DNA from: Cupriavidus sp. D384
GTDB taxonomy: Bacteria; Pseudomonadota; Gammaproteobacteria; Burkholderiales; Burkholderiaceae
DNA length: 64,000 nucleotides
NCBI RefSeq assembly: GCF_001652915.1
Contig: NZ_BBQI01000093.1
Coordinates: forward strand, 62,001-126,000
Reading direction: 5' to 3'
Part shown: piece after piece, positions 36,233 to 46,754 of the stretch
Numbering within the stretch: position 1 is the first letter of the stretch
Layout of the letters: each line of letters opens with the position of its first letter
Made by a program: the position numbers and the translations under genes
Notes under the pieces: generated by a model
Databases searched by the model: none
Told to the model about the DNA's origin: nothing
What the model saw: the letters and a program-made list of their open reading frames with translations, nothing else

Positions 36233-36943
36233 ATGACCGCTACCCCCTCCGAACGCCAGGCCGTGCAGTGGCCGGCCGGCTATCGCATCGAACCCCGCGC
36301 GGCGGGCCCTTCGGCCGCGCTGGTTGCCGCCTTCCGCGAAATCCCGGTGGCCGCGATCAGCGACGCCATCGGCCGCAGTGTCGGCACGATGGGTCTGCAC
36401 CGCTACCATGGCCGCCTCAACGAAGTGCTATGCGGTCCGGCCGTGACGGTACGCGTACGGCCCGGCGACAACCTGATGATCCACAAGGCGCTGATGATGG
36501 TCGAGCCCGGCGACGTGCTCGTCATCGACGGCAGTGCCGATGTCACGCAAGCACTGATCGGCGGCCTGATGCGCACCACCTGCGTGGCCAAACGGCTAGG
36601 CGGACTGGTGATCGACGGTGCGATCCGCGATCTCGTCGAATGGGCGGAGGACGGCATGCCGATCTTTGCGCGCGGCCACTCGCATCGCGGCCCCAGCAAG
36701 GAAGGTCCGGGAGAGATCAATGTGCCGATTGCCTGTGCAGGCATGGCCGTGCTGCCCGGCGACCTGATTGTCGGCGACGCCGATGGCGTAGTGGCGATCC
36801 CGGCAGCCGAAGCCGAAACCGTACTGGCACGCGCTCGCGCCGGTCTGGAACGTGAAGCGCGTGTAAGGGAGACCAACCGGCTGGGCACGGCGGATCCCGA
36901 ACGGTTTGACGCGGTGCTGCGCGCAAAGGGACTGCCGGTCTGA
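36233..36943 (+). CDS. RraA-family protein, probable 2-oxo-acid aldolase/decarboxylase
   Basis: The 236-residue protein contains the RraA-fold signature GDVLVIDGSAD ... GGLVIDGAIRD, found both in the RNase E inhibitor RraA and in 4-hydroxy-4-methyl-2-oxoglutarate / 4-carboxy-4-hydroxy-2-oxoadipate aldolases. The Arg and Asp of the IRD motif match the aldolase metal and substrate site. It is longer than RraA itself (about 160 residues), as the aldolase group is. In a catabolic operon an aldolase giving pyruvate or oxaloacetate is the better reading. The ATG at 36233 is preferred over one at 36179 inside the aminotransferase gene. Confidence 0.85.
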   Translation: MTATPSERQAVQWPAGYRIEPRAAGPSAALVAAFREIPVAAISDAIGRSVGTMGLHRYHGRLNEVLCGPAVTVRVRPGDNLMIHKALMMVEPGDVLVIDGSADVTQALIGGLMRTTCVAKRLGGLVIDGAIRDLVEWAEDGMPIFARGHSHRGPSKEGPGEINVPIACAGMAVLPGDLIVGDADGVVAIPAAEAETVLARARAGLEREARVRETNRLGTADPERFDAVLRAKGLPV

Positions 36944-37015
36944 CGATCGGAGTTCGATGGTGGTGTGAAGGCGTACGTTCCCCGGCTCCAGCGTCGGGGG
37001 ACGTCGCTCAGGCGC

Positions 37016-37468
37016 TCAGCACTGGCCTTGCAGCTGCTGCTCGCGCAGTCTTTGGTACTGGTCGCTGGCCTGCTCGATTGACTGGCGCGTGTGGCGCTGC
37101 TGCATGTCGGTTTCCAGCGCGCGCATCTGGTCGGCAATTGCGCCGCACATCAACGCCTTCGAGGCAGGTTGCTGTTGCGCAGCCGCCTGGTCGGACTGGG
37201 CAGCCCTGGCCTGGTCCGCAGCCCGGGTCTCCGCGCCGCTGTCGAAGATCGACTGCTCCTGCTGGCGCACAGCGTCATCCTTGCCGATCGTGGAGAAATT
37301 GCCACCCATCGTGCTGCTGACGTTGGCAAAGCCCGCCGGACAGGTCGCCGACTCGGTATAGAGCGTGCTGGTGCCCTTCTGGCATTTGGTCGTGGCAAGC
37401 GCCTCGCCGCCGGCAAGGGCGGCCAGCGTGGTGATGAGCATCACGGAAAGTCCCCGGACTGCGCGCAT
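37016..37468 (-). CDS. Exported hypothetical protein, 150 residues
   Basis: The product has a signal peptide (MRAVRGLSVMLITTLAALAGGEALA) and a short mature part with CQKGTSTLYTESATCPAGF, reminiscent of DUF4124-type secreted proteins, then a Gln/Ala-rich coiled-coil region and a C-terminal Cys. AAGGAG lies 8-9 bases before the ATG at 37468. It converges on the preceding operon and is followed upstream by the tRNA-Ser gene. Function unknown. Confidence 0.75.
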   Translation of the reverse strand: MRAVRGLSVMLITTLAALAGGEALATTKCQKGTSTLYTESATCPAGFANVSSTMGGNFSTIGKDDAVRQQEQSIFDSGAETRAADQARAAQSDQAAAQQQPASKALMCGAIADQMRALETDMQQRHTRQSIEQASDQYQRLREQQLQGQC

Positions 37469-37622
37469 GTCGTACCGCTCCTTGTTGTTTGCACGCAAGG
37501 TAACACGGCTGATCCGAACGCACAAAAACAAAACCGACGTCTGTTTTCACAGTACGTCGGCTTGAGTTTTACTACGCTATTTTTGTCTGCCGGTGGTCGA
37601 ATCAATCGGCAGCTTCTTGTTT

Positions 37623-37712
<90 letters not shown>

Positions 37713-37796
37713 GGTAACTTGGTCGTTGCGTTAGCAGCGAAACCAAGATTATAGGGACATTGCCATCTGCTGCGCAAGCCCCTTTTGCAGAAATTT

Positions 37797-39104
<1,308 letters not shown>

Positions 39105-39274
39105 GTTGCAATCGGTGTGCAGTGCCGGCGACATGCCGGCGAACGCGACATTTTACTGCACCGGCAAGACCGCACAGCAGCGAATCTGACCCGATTTCCC
39201 ATGCTTTTCGGGCATTCGGCGCCGCATTCTGCCCGTGGCGCGTGCGCGGCCACCTTGCCGCCGGGCTTCCGGCC

Positions 39275-40627
39275 TTACTTTCCGTCCTTGCCGCCGTCTT
39301 CCGGCCTGCCCCGGTTGTCCCGATGCCAGGCGGCGTCCAGGTCGCGCAGATGGCGCAGCTTGTCGCCAATCTTGCCCTCCAGGCCGCGCGGCGTGGGCTG
39401 GTACCAGTCCTGGCGCCGCAGGTCGTCGGGCAGGTAGTGCTCGCCGGCCGCATAGGCTTCCGGCTCGTCGTGCGCATAGCGGTACGCGTGGCCGTAGCCC
39501 AGTTCCTTCATCAGCTTGGTCGGCGCGTTGCGCAGGTGGACCGGCACCGGGCGCGACTTGTCCTTCGAGACAAAGGCACGCGCCGCGTTGTAGGCGTTGT
39601 AGCCCGCATTCGACTTGGGCGCCACGGCCAGGTAGATCAGCGCCTGGGCCAGCGCCAGCTCGCCCTCGGGCGAACCCAGCCGCTCATAGGTTTCCGAGGC
39701 GTCCAGCGTGATGCGGGCCGCGCGCGGATCGGCCAGGCCGATGTCTTCCCACGCCATCCGCACGATGCGGCGCGCCAGGTAGCGCGGATCGGCGCCGCCA
39801 TCGATCATGCGGCAGAACCAGTACAGCGCGCCATCCGGGTCGGAGCCGCGCACCGACTTGTGCAACGCGCTGATCTGGTCGTAGTACGCGTCCCCGCCCT
39901 TGTCGAAGCGGCGCAGGTTGTCGGACAGCGCGCTGCCCAGCAGGGCCGTGTCGATGGTCTGGACCCCGGCATTGCGCGCGGCGCGCACCACGATTTCCAC
40001 GTTATTGAGCAGCTTGCGCCCGTCGCCATCGGCCGACCCGACTATCAGGCCCATGGCCTCGTCGTCCCACTGCACGCCGCCCAGTTCGTCGCTGGCGCGC
40101 TTCACCAGCTGCTTCAGATCGGCCTCGTCCAGACTCTTGAGCACATAGACCGCCGCCCGCGACAGCAACGCGCCATTGACCTCGAACGACGGGTTCTCGG
40201 TGGTGGCGCCGATAAACACGAACAGCCCGCTTTCCACATGCGGCAGGAAGGCGTCCTGCTGGCTCTTGTTGAAGCGATGCACCTCGTCCACGAACACCAG
40301 CGTGCGGCGCCCGTGGGCGCGGTACTGCTCGGCGCGCTCCACCGCCTCGCGGATGTCCTTGACGCCCGACAGCACGGCCGACAGCGCGATGAATTCCGCG
40401 TCGAACGCGTCGGCCATCAGCCGTGCCAGCGTGGTCTTGCCAACGCCGGGCGGCCCCCACAGGATCATCGAATGCGGTTCGCCCGATGCAAAGGCCACGC
40501 GCAGCGGGCGGCCCGCACCCAGCAGGTGCTGCTGGCCGATGACCTCGTCGATATTGCGCGGGCGCAGCCGCTCGGCCAGCGGTTGTCGGGAACGTTCAGG
40601 AGGGTCGGAGAACAGCGAATCCGCCAC
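39275..40627 (-). CDS. rarA: Replication-associated recombination protein A (AAA+ ATPase)
   Basis: RarA (MgsA) acts at stalled replication forks together with SSB and RecA. The 450-residue sequence has PLAERLRPRNIDEVIGQQHLLG, Walker A GPPGVGKTTLARL, Walker B LVFVDEVHRFNKSQQD and sensor GATTENPSFEVN. The C-terminal tetramerisation domain (YNAYNAARAFV, GYGHAYRYAHDEP) is complete. The start is the GTG at 40627, beginning ADSLFSD; a longer frame to 40756 is unlike the family. It lies between lolA and serS, a common order in this group. Confidence 0.95.
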   Translation of the reverse strand: MADSLFSDPPERSRQPLAERLRPRNIDEVIGQQHLLGAGRPLRVAFASGEPHSMILWGPPGVGKTTLARLMADAFDAEFIALSAVLSGVKDIREAVERAEQYRAHGRRTLVFVDEVHRFNKSQQDAFLPHVESGLFVFIGATTENPSFEVNGALLSRAAVYVLKSLDEADLKQLVKRASDELGGVQWDDEAMGLIVGSADGDGRKLLNNVEIVVRAARNAGVQTIDTALLGSALSDNLRRFDKGGDAYYDQISALHKSVRGSDPDGALYWFCRMIDGGADPRYLARRIVRMAWEDIGLADPRAARITLDASETYERLGSPEGELALAQALIYLAVAPKSNAGYNAYNAARAFVSKDKSRPVPVHLRNAPTKLMKELGYGHAYRYAHDEPEAYAAGEHYLPDDLRRQDWYQPTPRGLEGKIGDKLRHLRDLDAAWHRDNRGRPEDGGKDGK

Positions 40628-40857
40628 GGTACTGGAGCCTTTGTCGTGTGGTAGCGCCGCCACAGGCGGCACGGAACGCCACAGTGTAGACGATCGGCGC
40701 CGGGCCGATATTTCTGCGCACGCCCCTAAAGTCGGCTCCGATTCCGCCGATAACATCCAATGGCCCGCGTTTCATGCACGCGGGAAGGTCGACGCCGGCA
40801 TAACGACCGGCGGCTCACTTCAGAACCACTCACTGTTTGCGAATTTCGGGGATTTGT

Positions 40858-41541
40858 ATGCTGCGATACCGCATGCTGATGTTCAAGCTGAACCGGCTGG
40901 CGAGCAAGAACAAGCTCAATGGCGTGGAAGAAATCTCGCTGGCCGGGCAGTTTGCCGAACTGATCGAATCGCAGGAAGAGGCCGACCAGGTCATCACCGA
41001 CCTGTTCGAGCATGAAAATCCGCACGTGCGCCGCATCGGCCTTGCCGCCATCCGCCGCACCCGCCGCTACGGGGGCCGCCTGCTGCAGCCGGCGCTGTTG
41101 CGCCGGATGATCGACACGGAAGGCTGGATCCGCCACGACGCAGTCTGGATCGTCCAGGAAGCCGACATGGACGGCGCCGAAGTGCGCGCGTCGCTGCGCC
41201 GCATCGCCGCCAATGTAAAACTGCCGCAGGACGCCGTGCGCGCCAAGCAGACCCCCACCGACGGCATGCTGCACGCTGCCGTGCGCGCCCGCCAGTATCT
41301 GGATGTGCTGATCGCGCGGTCAGCGGCCGCTCACAACGAGGCGCTGGCTGCCGGCGGCGGCCTGGCCGGTGCCACCGACGGCAAGCCGTATGCCCAGGAC
41401 TCGGTCGGCCATATCCGCGCCGTGCACCGCCAGTTGCAGCGCAAGCTGGCCGGCCGCAAGCTCAAGAGCAGTACCAAGCTCAAATTCCGGAAGGTGGAGC
41501 CGCGCTACGACGAAAACGACAACCGCCGCTTCCTGCTTTGA
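40858..41541 (+). CDS. HEAT-like helical repeat protein, 227 residues
   Basis: I do not recognise a named family. The N-terminal two thirds consist of paired helices (FAELIESQEEADQVITDLFEHENPHVRRIGLAAIRRT, DTEGWIRHDAVWIVQEAD) that resemble HEAT or PBS-lyase repeats, and the C-terminus is very basic (RKLAGRKLKSSTKLKFRKV), suggesting nucleic-acid or membrane contact. The ATG at 40858 is used; a TTG upstream is less likely. The 230 bases between this gene and rarA contain no gene and no clear promoter. Confidence 0.75.
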   Translation: MLRYRMLMFKLNRLASKNKLNGVEEISLAGQFAELIESQEEADQVITDLFEHENPHVRRIGLAAIRRTRRYGGRLLQPALLRRMIDTEGWIRHDAVWIVQEADMDGAEVRASLRRIAANVKLPQDAVRAKQTPTDGMLHAAVRARQYLDVLIARSAAAHNEALAAGGGLAGATDGKPYAQDSVGHIRAVHRQLQRKLAGRKLKSSTKLKFRKVEPRYDENDNRRFLL

Positions 41542-41723
41542 TACCTGCCCTGATGGACTCGGCAGCGATGCCATTGCGCAGCGCAGCAATGAGCATGCTC
41601 GGGGGGCGATCTGAATTCTTTTGAATTCCGGCATGACCAGGGCGGCCCGGCCGTACCATGGCTGGCAGCCAGCGCGACCGCGCTGGCTTGTCAGGACGTC
41701 AGGATCAGGAGGACACCACTGCC

Positions 41724-41894
41724 ATGGCCATCACCACCCGCATGCGCAAGAAGAAGCAGTACAAGAAGGCAGTGCTGAGGCTGCGCGCCGCCGTCAAGCG
41801 TGGCGATGCGGAATCGATCCGCATCCGGCGCGAGCAATTGCAGGCGCTGCCCAAGCCGCGCCAGCGCTACGCACGCGAGTCACTGGCGGCGTAG
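41724..41894 (+). CDS. Small basic protein, 56 residues
   Basis: The product begins MAITTRMRKKKQYKKAVLRL and is very rich in Lys and Arg, with two predicted helices. AGGAGG lies 11 bases before the ATG, which supports translation. A longer in-frame start at 41658 lacks this site. It could be a small RNA- or ribosome-associated protein. It follows the HEAT-like gene by 182 bases on the same strand and converges on a lipoprotein gene. Confidence 0.55.
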   Translation: MAITTRMRKKKQYKKAVLRLRAAVKRGDAESIRIRREQLQALPKPRQRYARESLAA

Positions 41895-41950
41895 GCAGCC
41901 GCCAATCCCCACGCACGCCGTGCCGCCGGGCCGGCGCTGCGGGGCGTGAC

Positions 41951-42385
41951 TCAGCCCTTGGCCCGCTCGGTCAGGGTCTTCATGGCGTCCGCGGGCAACG
42001 GGCCGTGGCAGCTGCGCTCGCCATTGGCCTGCCCGACAATCAGCCAGACCTTGTCAGTGGTACCGGCGGGATGCAGCACCCATGCCGGCCCGCGCGTGGT
42101 GTTGCTGGCGGGCAGGTCTTCCAGCACGCCGTTGTGCGGCGACTGCAGCAGCGCGGCGCACTCGTTCTGCGCGATGCGCGTGGCTTTCAGGAAATCGGTA
42201 TTGCCCAGCACCTCCGGCAGCGCCGTGTCCGAGCCGCGCAGGAAGGCATCGACATCGAACTTGCTGGCCTGGCTGTGCGCGCAGGCGGACAGGACCAGCG
42301 CGGCGGCCAGCGCGCCGCCAGGAGCGGCCAGGCGGGATACCGGGCGCAGGCTCGGCAGTCGGGGGAAGGCGGGGGCGTCTTTCAT
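41951..42385 (-). CDS. Putative lipoprotein, 144 residues
   Basis: A basic N-terminus and hydrophobic stretch lead to the lipobox LSAC with Cys35, so the protein is predicted to be lipid-modified. The mature part has two further cysteines (NECAALL and RSCHGPL) and the central WLIVGQANGE strand; no family is recognised. It is 59 bases downstream of lolA on the same strand, and a lipoprotein gene beside the lipoprotein carrier could share its transcript. The ATG at 42385 is used; a longer frame overlaps lolA. Confidence 0.75.
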   Translation of the reverse strand: MKDAPAFPRLPSLRPVSRLAAPGGALAAALVLSACAHSQASKFDVDAFLRGSDTALPEVLGNTDFLKATRIAQNECAALLQSPHNGVLEDLPASNTTRGPAWVLHPAGTTDKVWLIVGQANGERSCHGPLPADAMKTLTERAKG

Positions 42386-42444
42386 GTCTGTCCTATGGCG
42401 TCTGTCTGGCTCTGTCTGGCGGGCGGGCTTCTCGGGCTCGCGCC

Positions 42445-43080
42445 TTATTGCTTCATCACGTCGGCACCCTTCGGCACGGTGAAGCGGAAGGTATCCGCCG
42501 GCAGCGACGGGTTCTTCTGCATGCCCGTGAACGTCAGCATCGTGGTATTGCCAAACGCGTCGCGCAGCTCCATCGCTTCGAGATTGCCGCTCTTGAAGCC
42601 GATGCCGATGCGCTCGAACTGCGTGTCCTTCGACTTCGGCGTCAGCTCCAGCCACTCCACGCCATCGCGCGTGGCGCCGTTCTTCACGTCGAAGTTCTTC
42701 GACAGGTCGTTGCTGCCGAACAGGATGGCGGCCGGGCTGGAACCCAACGCGTTATCGAGCTTGCGCTCGGTGACCTGGTTCAGATCCTTGTCGTAGATAT
42801 AGAGCGTCTGTCCGTCGGCCTGCAGCAGCTGGTCATACGGCTTGGTATAGCGCCAGGTGAACTTGCCGGGCCGCGAGAACGCGAAGGTCCCGCTCGACAT
42901 TCCGGCCACCTTGGCATCAGCGCCCTGCCCCTTGATCTGCTTCTGCGTGAACTCGCCCCGGGCGGTCTTCACGCTGGTCACGAAGGTCTGCAGCTGGTCG
43001 GTGGCAGCGGCATGTGCAGCGGGCACGGCGGCCAGCAGCGCCAGCGTCGCGCACAGCGGCGCGAGAATGCGATGTCGCAT
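42445..43080 (-). CDS. lolA: Outer-membrane lipoprotein carrier protein
   Basis: LolA carries lipoproteins across the periplasm from LolCDE to LolB. The 211-residue precursor has a signal peptide ending AAHA. The mature sequence contains TARGEFTQKQIK, GTFAFSRPGKFTWRYTKPYDQLLQADGQTLYIYDKDLNQV and EWLELTPKSKD, the usual LolA order. It lies downstream of ftsK, as in many proteobacteria, with a 128-base gap. Confidence 0.94.
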   Translation of the reverse strand: MRHRILAPLCATLALLAAVPAAHAAATDQLQTFVTSVKTARGEFTQKQIKGQGADAKVAGMSSGTFAFSRPGKFTWRYTKPYDQLLQADGQTLYIYDKDLNQVTERKLDNALGSSPAAILFGSNDLSKNFDVKNGATRDGVEWLELTPKSKDTQFERIGIGFKSGNLEAMELRDAFGNTTMLTFTGMQKNPSLPADTFRFTVPKGADVMKQ

Positions 43081-43208
43081 GGAGTCGTTCCTTACGATTT
43101 GGCTGATGTCCGATTAGAGCACGCCGCGTATCGCCAATTCCGCGACAGGCTGTGACGGGCGTAACGGTATATTACCCGTCACTTCAGCCTGTGCGGAGAG
43201 GCGCGGCG

Positions 43209-45539
43209 TCAGTCTTCGGCCGTGGCGCTGCTGCCGGCCGGGACCAGGATGTCCCGGTTGCCGTTGCCGGACATGGCCGAGACCAGGCCGGCCTTTTCCA
43301 TGTCTTCCAGCAGCCGCGCCGCGCGGTTGTAGCCGATGCGCAGGTGCCGCTGCACCAGCGAAATCGACGCCCGGCGGTTCTTGATGACCACTTCCACGGC
43401 CTGGTCGTAGAGCGGATCGGCCTCGCCGCCACCGCTGCCAATCCCGGCGCCACCGCCAAGGCTGTCGCCGGCGCCATCGCCATCGACCAGCCCGCCTTCG
43501 AGGATACCCTCGATATAGTTGGCCTCGCCGCCCTCCTTGAGCTTGTCGACCACGCGGTGGACTTCATCATCGGACACGAACGCGCCGTGAACCCGCACCG
43601 GCATACCGGTACCCGGCGCCAGGTAGAGCATGTCGCCCATGCCCAGCAGCGCCTCGGCGCCCTGCTGGTCAAGAATGGTGCGCGAATCGATCTTGCTGCT
43701 GACCTGGAACGCGATACGCGTCGGCACGTTGGCCTTGATCAGGCCGGTGATCACGTCCACCGACGGCCGCTGCGTCGCCAGCACCAGGTGCAGGCCCGCG
43801 GCACGGGCCTTCTGCGCGATGCGGGCGATCAGTTCCTCGACCTTCTTGCCCACCACCATCATCAGGTCGGCCAGTTCGTCGATGACGATGACGATCGTCG
43901 GCAGCTTTTCCAGCGGTTCCGGGGCGTCCGGCGTCAGGCTGAACGGATTCGGGATCTTTTCTTCCTTCGCCGCGGCCTCGTCGATCTTCTTGTTGTAGCC
44001 GGCCAGGTTGCGCACGCCCAGCTTGCTCATGAGCTTGTAGCGGCGTTCCATCTCGCCCACCGCCCAGTTCAGCGCATTGCCGGCCTGGCGCATGTCGGTC
44101 ACCACCGGGCACAGCAGGTGCGGAATGCCTTCGTAGACGCTCATTTCGAGCATCTTCGGGTCGATCAGGATCAGGCGCACCTGGTCGGCGCGGGCCTTGT
44201 AGAGCAGCGACAGGATCATCGCGTTGATGCCCACCGACTTGCCCGAGCCCGTGGTGCCGGCCACCATGCAATGCGGCATCTTGGCCAGGTCGGCCACCAT
44301 CGGCTTGCCGGCGATGTCCTTGCCCAGCGCCATGGTCAGGCTGGACGCGCTCTCGTTGTAGACCTGCGAGCCCAGGATCTCGCCCAGCCGCACGGTCTGG
44401 CGCTTCGGATTCGGCAGTTCCAGGCCCATGTAGTTCTTGCCCGGAATCGTCTCGACCACGCGGATCGACACCAGCGACAGGCTGCGCGCCAGGTCACGCG
44501 CCAGGTTCACCACCTGGCTGCCCTTCACGCCCGTGGCAGGCTCGATCTCGTAGCGGGTGATCACCGGGCCCGGATAGGCGGCCACCACCTTGACCTCGAC
44601 ACCAAAGTCCTTGAGCTTCTTCTCGATCAGGCGGGACGTGTACTCCAGCGTCTCCGCGCTGACGGTTTCCTGGTGGGCCGGCACGGCGTCCAGCAGCGAC
44701 AGCGGCGGCAGGTCCGTATCCTGGATATCGGCAAACAGCGGCTGCTGCTTCTCGCGCTCCACGCGCTCGTGCTTGGGCACGGCCTGCGGACGCACGATCT
44801 GCACCGGGGCGGCCTCTTCCTGCTTCACGCGCTGCACTTCCACGGTTTCGGTGCGCTCCACCTTGGCAGCCGCGCCGATGATGCGGTCCTGCTTCTTCTC
44901 GCGGCGGGCCTTGAAGCCCATGAACAGCGTCTCGACAAAGCCGCCTACGTGCTCGGCCACCGACAGCCACGAGAAATGGAAGAACAGCGACAGGCCGATG
45001 GCAAACATCAGCAGCAGCAGCAGCGTGGCGCCCGAAAAGCCCAGCGCCAGCTGCAGCCAGCCGCCGAGCAGGTCGCCCAGCACGCCGCCCGGCGCGCGCG
45101 GCAGGGCCGAACGCAGCGGGTACATGCGGATGGCCTCCAGGCCCATGCTGGACACCAGCGTCAGCGCAAAGCCGATCCAGCTGATGGCCGTGCTGTGCTG
45201 GGGGTCGGGCACGCGCTCGGGCAGTTCGGCCGTCAGCACGCGCCAGCCGCGCCAGCAGCGGCGGATCAGCAGCACGCTCCACCAGTAGGCCGAAAAGCCA
45301 AAGATGAAAAAGAGGATGTCGGCCACCCAGGCGCCCACACGGCCGCCAAGGTTGCGGATATCGGACACCTGGCTGGCATGCGACCAGCCGGGATCGGCCT
45401 TGCTGTAGCTGGCCAGCACGCACAGGAAGCCAAGCGTCACGGCAAGCAGCAGGAACCAGCGCACCTCGCCAAGCAGCTTGCCGATGCGCGATGGAAGTGC
45501 CGACGGGTCGGTCCGGGTAGTCGTGGTAGCGCGAGCCAT
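43209..45539 (-). CDS. ftsK: DNA translocase FtsK
   Basis: FtsK pumps chromosomal DNA through the closing septum and activates XerCD at dif. The 776-residue protein has four to five N-terminal membrane helices (about 20-200), a charged linker, then the RecA-like motor with Walker A GTTGSGKSVGIN (about residue 430) and Walker B LILIDPKMLEMS. The winged-helix gamma domain lies at the C-terminus (about 700-765, SISLVQRHLRIGYNRAARLLEDME), which reads KOPS sequences. The linker is short compared with E. coli. It is divergent from trxB. Confidence 0.97.
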   Translation of the reverse strand: MARATTTTRTDPSALPSRIGKLLGEVRWFLLLAVTLGFLCVLASYSKADPGWSHASQVSDIRNLGGRVGAWVADILFFIFGFSAYWWSVLLIRRCWRGWRVLTAELPERVPDPQHSTAISWIGFALTLVSSMGLEAIRMYPLRSALPRAPGGVLGDLLGGWLQLALGFSGATLLLLLMFAIGLSLFFHFSWLSVAEHVGGFVETLFMGFKARREKKQDRIIGAAAKVERTETVEVQRVKQEEAAPVQIVRPQAVPKHERVEREKQQPLFADIQDTDLPPLSLLDAVPAHQETVSAETLEYTSRLIEKKLKDFGVEVKVVAAYPGPVITRYEIEPATGVKGSQVVNLARDLARSLSLVSIRVVETIPGKNYMGLELPNPKRQTVRLGEILGSQVYNESASSLTMALGKDIAGKPMVADLAKMPHCMVAGTTGSGKSVGINAMILSLLYKARADQVRLILIDPKMLEMSVYEGIPHLLCPVVTDMRQAGNALNWAVGEMERRYKLMSKLGVRNLAGYNKKIDEAAAKEEKIPNPFSLTPDAPEPLEKLPTIVIVIDELADLMMVVGKKVEELIARIAQKARAAGLHLVLATQRPSVDVITGLIKANVPTRIAFQVSSKIDSRTILDQQGAEALLGMGDMLYLAPGTGMPVRVHGAFVSDDEVHRVVDKLKEGGEANYIEGILEGGLVDGDGAGDSLGGGAGIGSGGGEADPLYDQAVEVVIKNRRASISLVQRHLRIGYNRAARLLEDMEKAGLVSAMSGNGNRDILVPAGSSATAED

Positions 45540-45649
45540 GCGTCAGGGTCTGTTCAATCGTGCGAAGTGGACGATGGCGGCCATTTTAACCTTGCCTGAC
45601 CCTATCGCCTTCATTGGAATTTGCAACAGTCGGCAAACGCCGCGCCACA

Positions 45650-45655
45650 TATAAT
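45650..45655 (+). promoter_or_regulatory. Consensus -10 element for trxB
   Basis: TATAAT lies 65 bases before the trxB start. TTGCAA at 45621-45626 is the nearest -35-like sequence, but the 23-base spacing is poor. Confidence 0.4.
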
Positions 45656-45720
45656 GGCGGTTTCGAGTGACACCGGGGCGAATGCCGCACCGGCTCACTT
45701 GCTGTCTACAGGAACGCATC

Positions 45721-46674
45721 ATGTCCGCAAAACACGCAAAAGTGCTGATTCTCGGGTCCGGCCCGGCCGGCTACACCGCCGCCGTCTACGCGGCCCGCGC
45801 CAACCTGAACCCGGTGCTGATCACCGGCCTGGCCCAGGGCGGCCAGCTGATGACCACCACCGACGTGGAAAACTGGCCCGCTGACGCTAACGGCGTCCAG
45901 GGCCCGGACTTGATGCAGCGTTTCCTGGCGCATGCCGAGCGTTTCAACACCGAAATCATTTTCGATCACATCCACACGGCCAATCTGACCGAAAAGCCGA
46001 TCCGCCTGATCGGCGACGCCGGCGAGTACACCTGCGACGCGCTGATCATCGCCACGGGCGCCTCGGCACAGTACCTGGGCCTGCCGTCGGAAGAAAGCTT
46101 CATGGGCCGCGGCGTGTCCGCCTGCGCCACCTGCGACGGATTCTTCTACAAGAACCAGGAAGTGGCCGTGATCGGCGGCGGCAATACGGCTGTGGAAGAA
46201 GCGCTCTACCTGTCGCATATCGCCAGCAAGGTTACCGTGATCCACCGCCGCGACAAGTTCCGCGCCGAGCCGATCCTGGTGGACCGCCTGCTCCAGCGCG
46301 TCAAGGAAGGCCGCGTCGAACTGCGCTACGACCATACGCTGGACGAGGTGCTGGGCGACCAGTCGGGCGTGACCGGCCTGCGCATCCGCAGCACCAAGGA
46401 CACGACGAAGACCGAGGATCTCAAGCTTTCGGGCCTGTTCGTGGCAATCGGCCACAAGCCGAACACCGACCTGTTCGTCGGCCAGCTGGAGATGAACAAC
46501 GGTTATATCGTGACCAAGAGCGGCCTGTCGGGCGACGCCACGGCCACCAGCATCCCGGGCGTGTTCGCGGCCGGTGACGTGCAGGATCACGTCTACCGCC
46601 AGGCCATCACCAGCGCCGGCACGGGCTGCATGGCCGCGCTGGATGCCCAGCGCTACGTCGAAGCCCTGAAGTAA
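45721..46674 (+). CDS. trxB: Thioredoxin reductase (NADPH)
   Basis: TrxB passes electrons from NADPH through FAD to thioredoxin. The 317-residue protein has the FAD motif LILGSGPAGYTAAVYAARA, the redox-active CATCDG (C135 and C138), the NADPH motif VIGGGNTAVEEALYL and the C-terminal FAD motif GVFAAGDVQDHVYRQ. The start at 45721 (MSAKHAKV) is taken over one at 45667 that adds 18 non-family residues. It is divergent from ftsK. Confidence 0.96.
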   Translation: MSAKHAKVLILGSGPAGYTAAVYAARANLNPVLITGLAQGGQLMTTTDVENWPADANGVQGPDLMQRFLAHAERFNTEIIFDHIHTANLTEKPIRLIGDAGEYTCDALIIATGASAQYLGLPSEESFMGRGVSACATCDGFFYKNQEVAVIGGGNTAVEEALYLSHIASKVTVIHRRDKFRAEPILVDRLLQRVKEGRVELRYDHTLDEVLGDQSGVTGLRIRSTKDTTKTEDLKLSGLFVAIGHKPNTDLFVGQLEMNNGYIVTKSGLSGDATATSIPGVFAAGDVQDHVYRQAITSAGTGCMAALDAQRYVEALK

Positions 46675-46716
46675 TTTCCCGCCGGGCGGCCGCTGGCCGG
46701 CCCCGGCGCGAACCCC

Positions 46717-46754
46717 ACGGGGACGCCCGCCTTGCAGCGGCCGTCCCCGTTTTC
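46717..46754 (+). terminator. Terminator after trxB
   Basis: A 9-base stem ACGGGGACG / CGTCCCCGT with a 16-base loop is followed by four T. The next gene's candidate promoter (TTGCAG at 46732 and TATAAT at 46757) begins inside the hairpin. Confidence 0.5.

Noticed and set aside
36233..36943. RraA as a ribonuclease E inhibitor
   Set aside because: The protein is about 236 residues rather than about 160 and lies in a catabolic operon, where the aldolase branch is more likely.
43152..45599. Antisense open frame of about 815 codons opposite ftsK
   Set aside because: No domain, and ftsK is complete on the minus strand.
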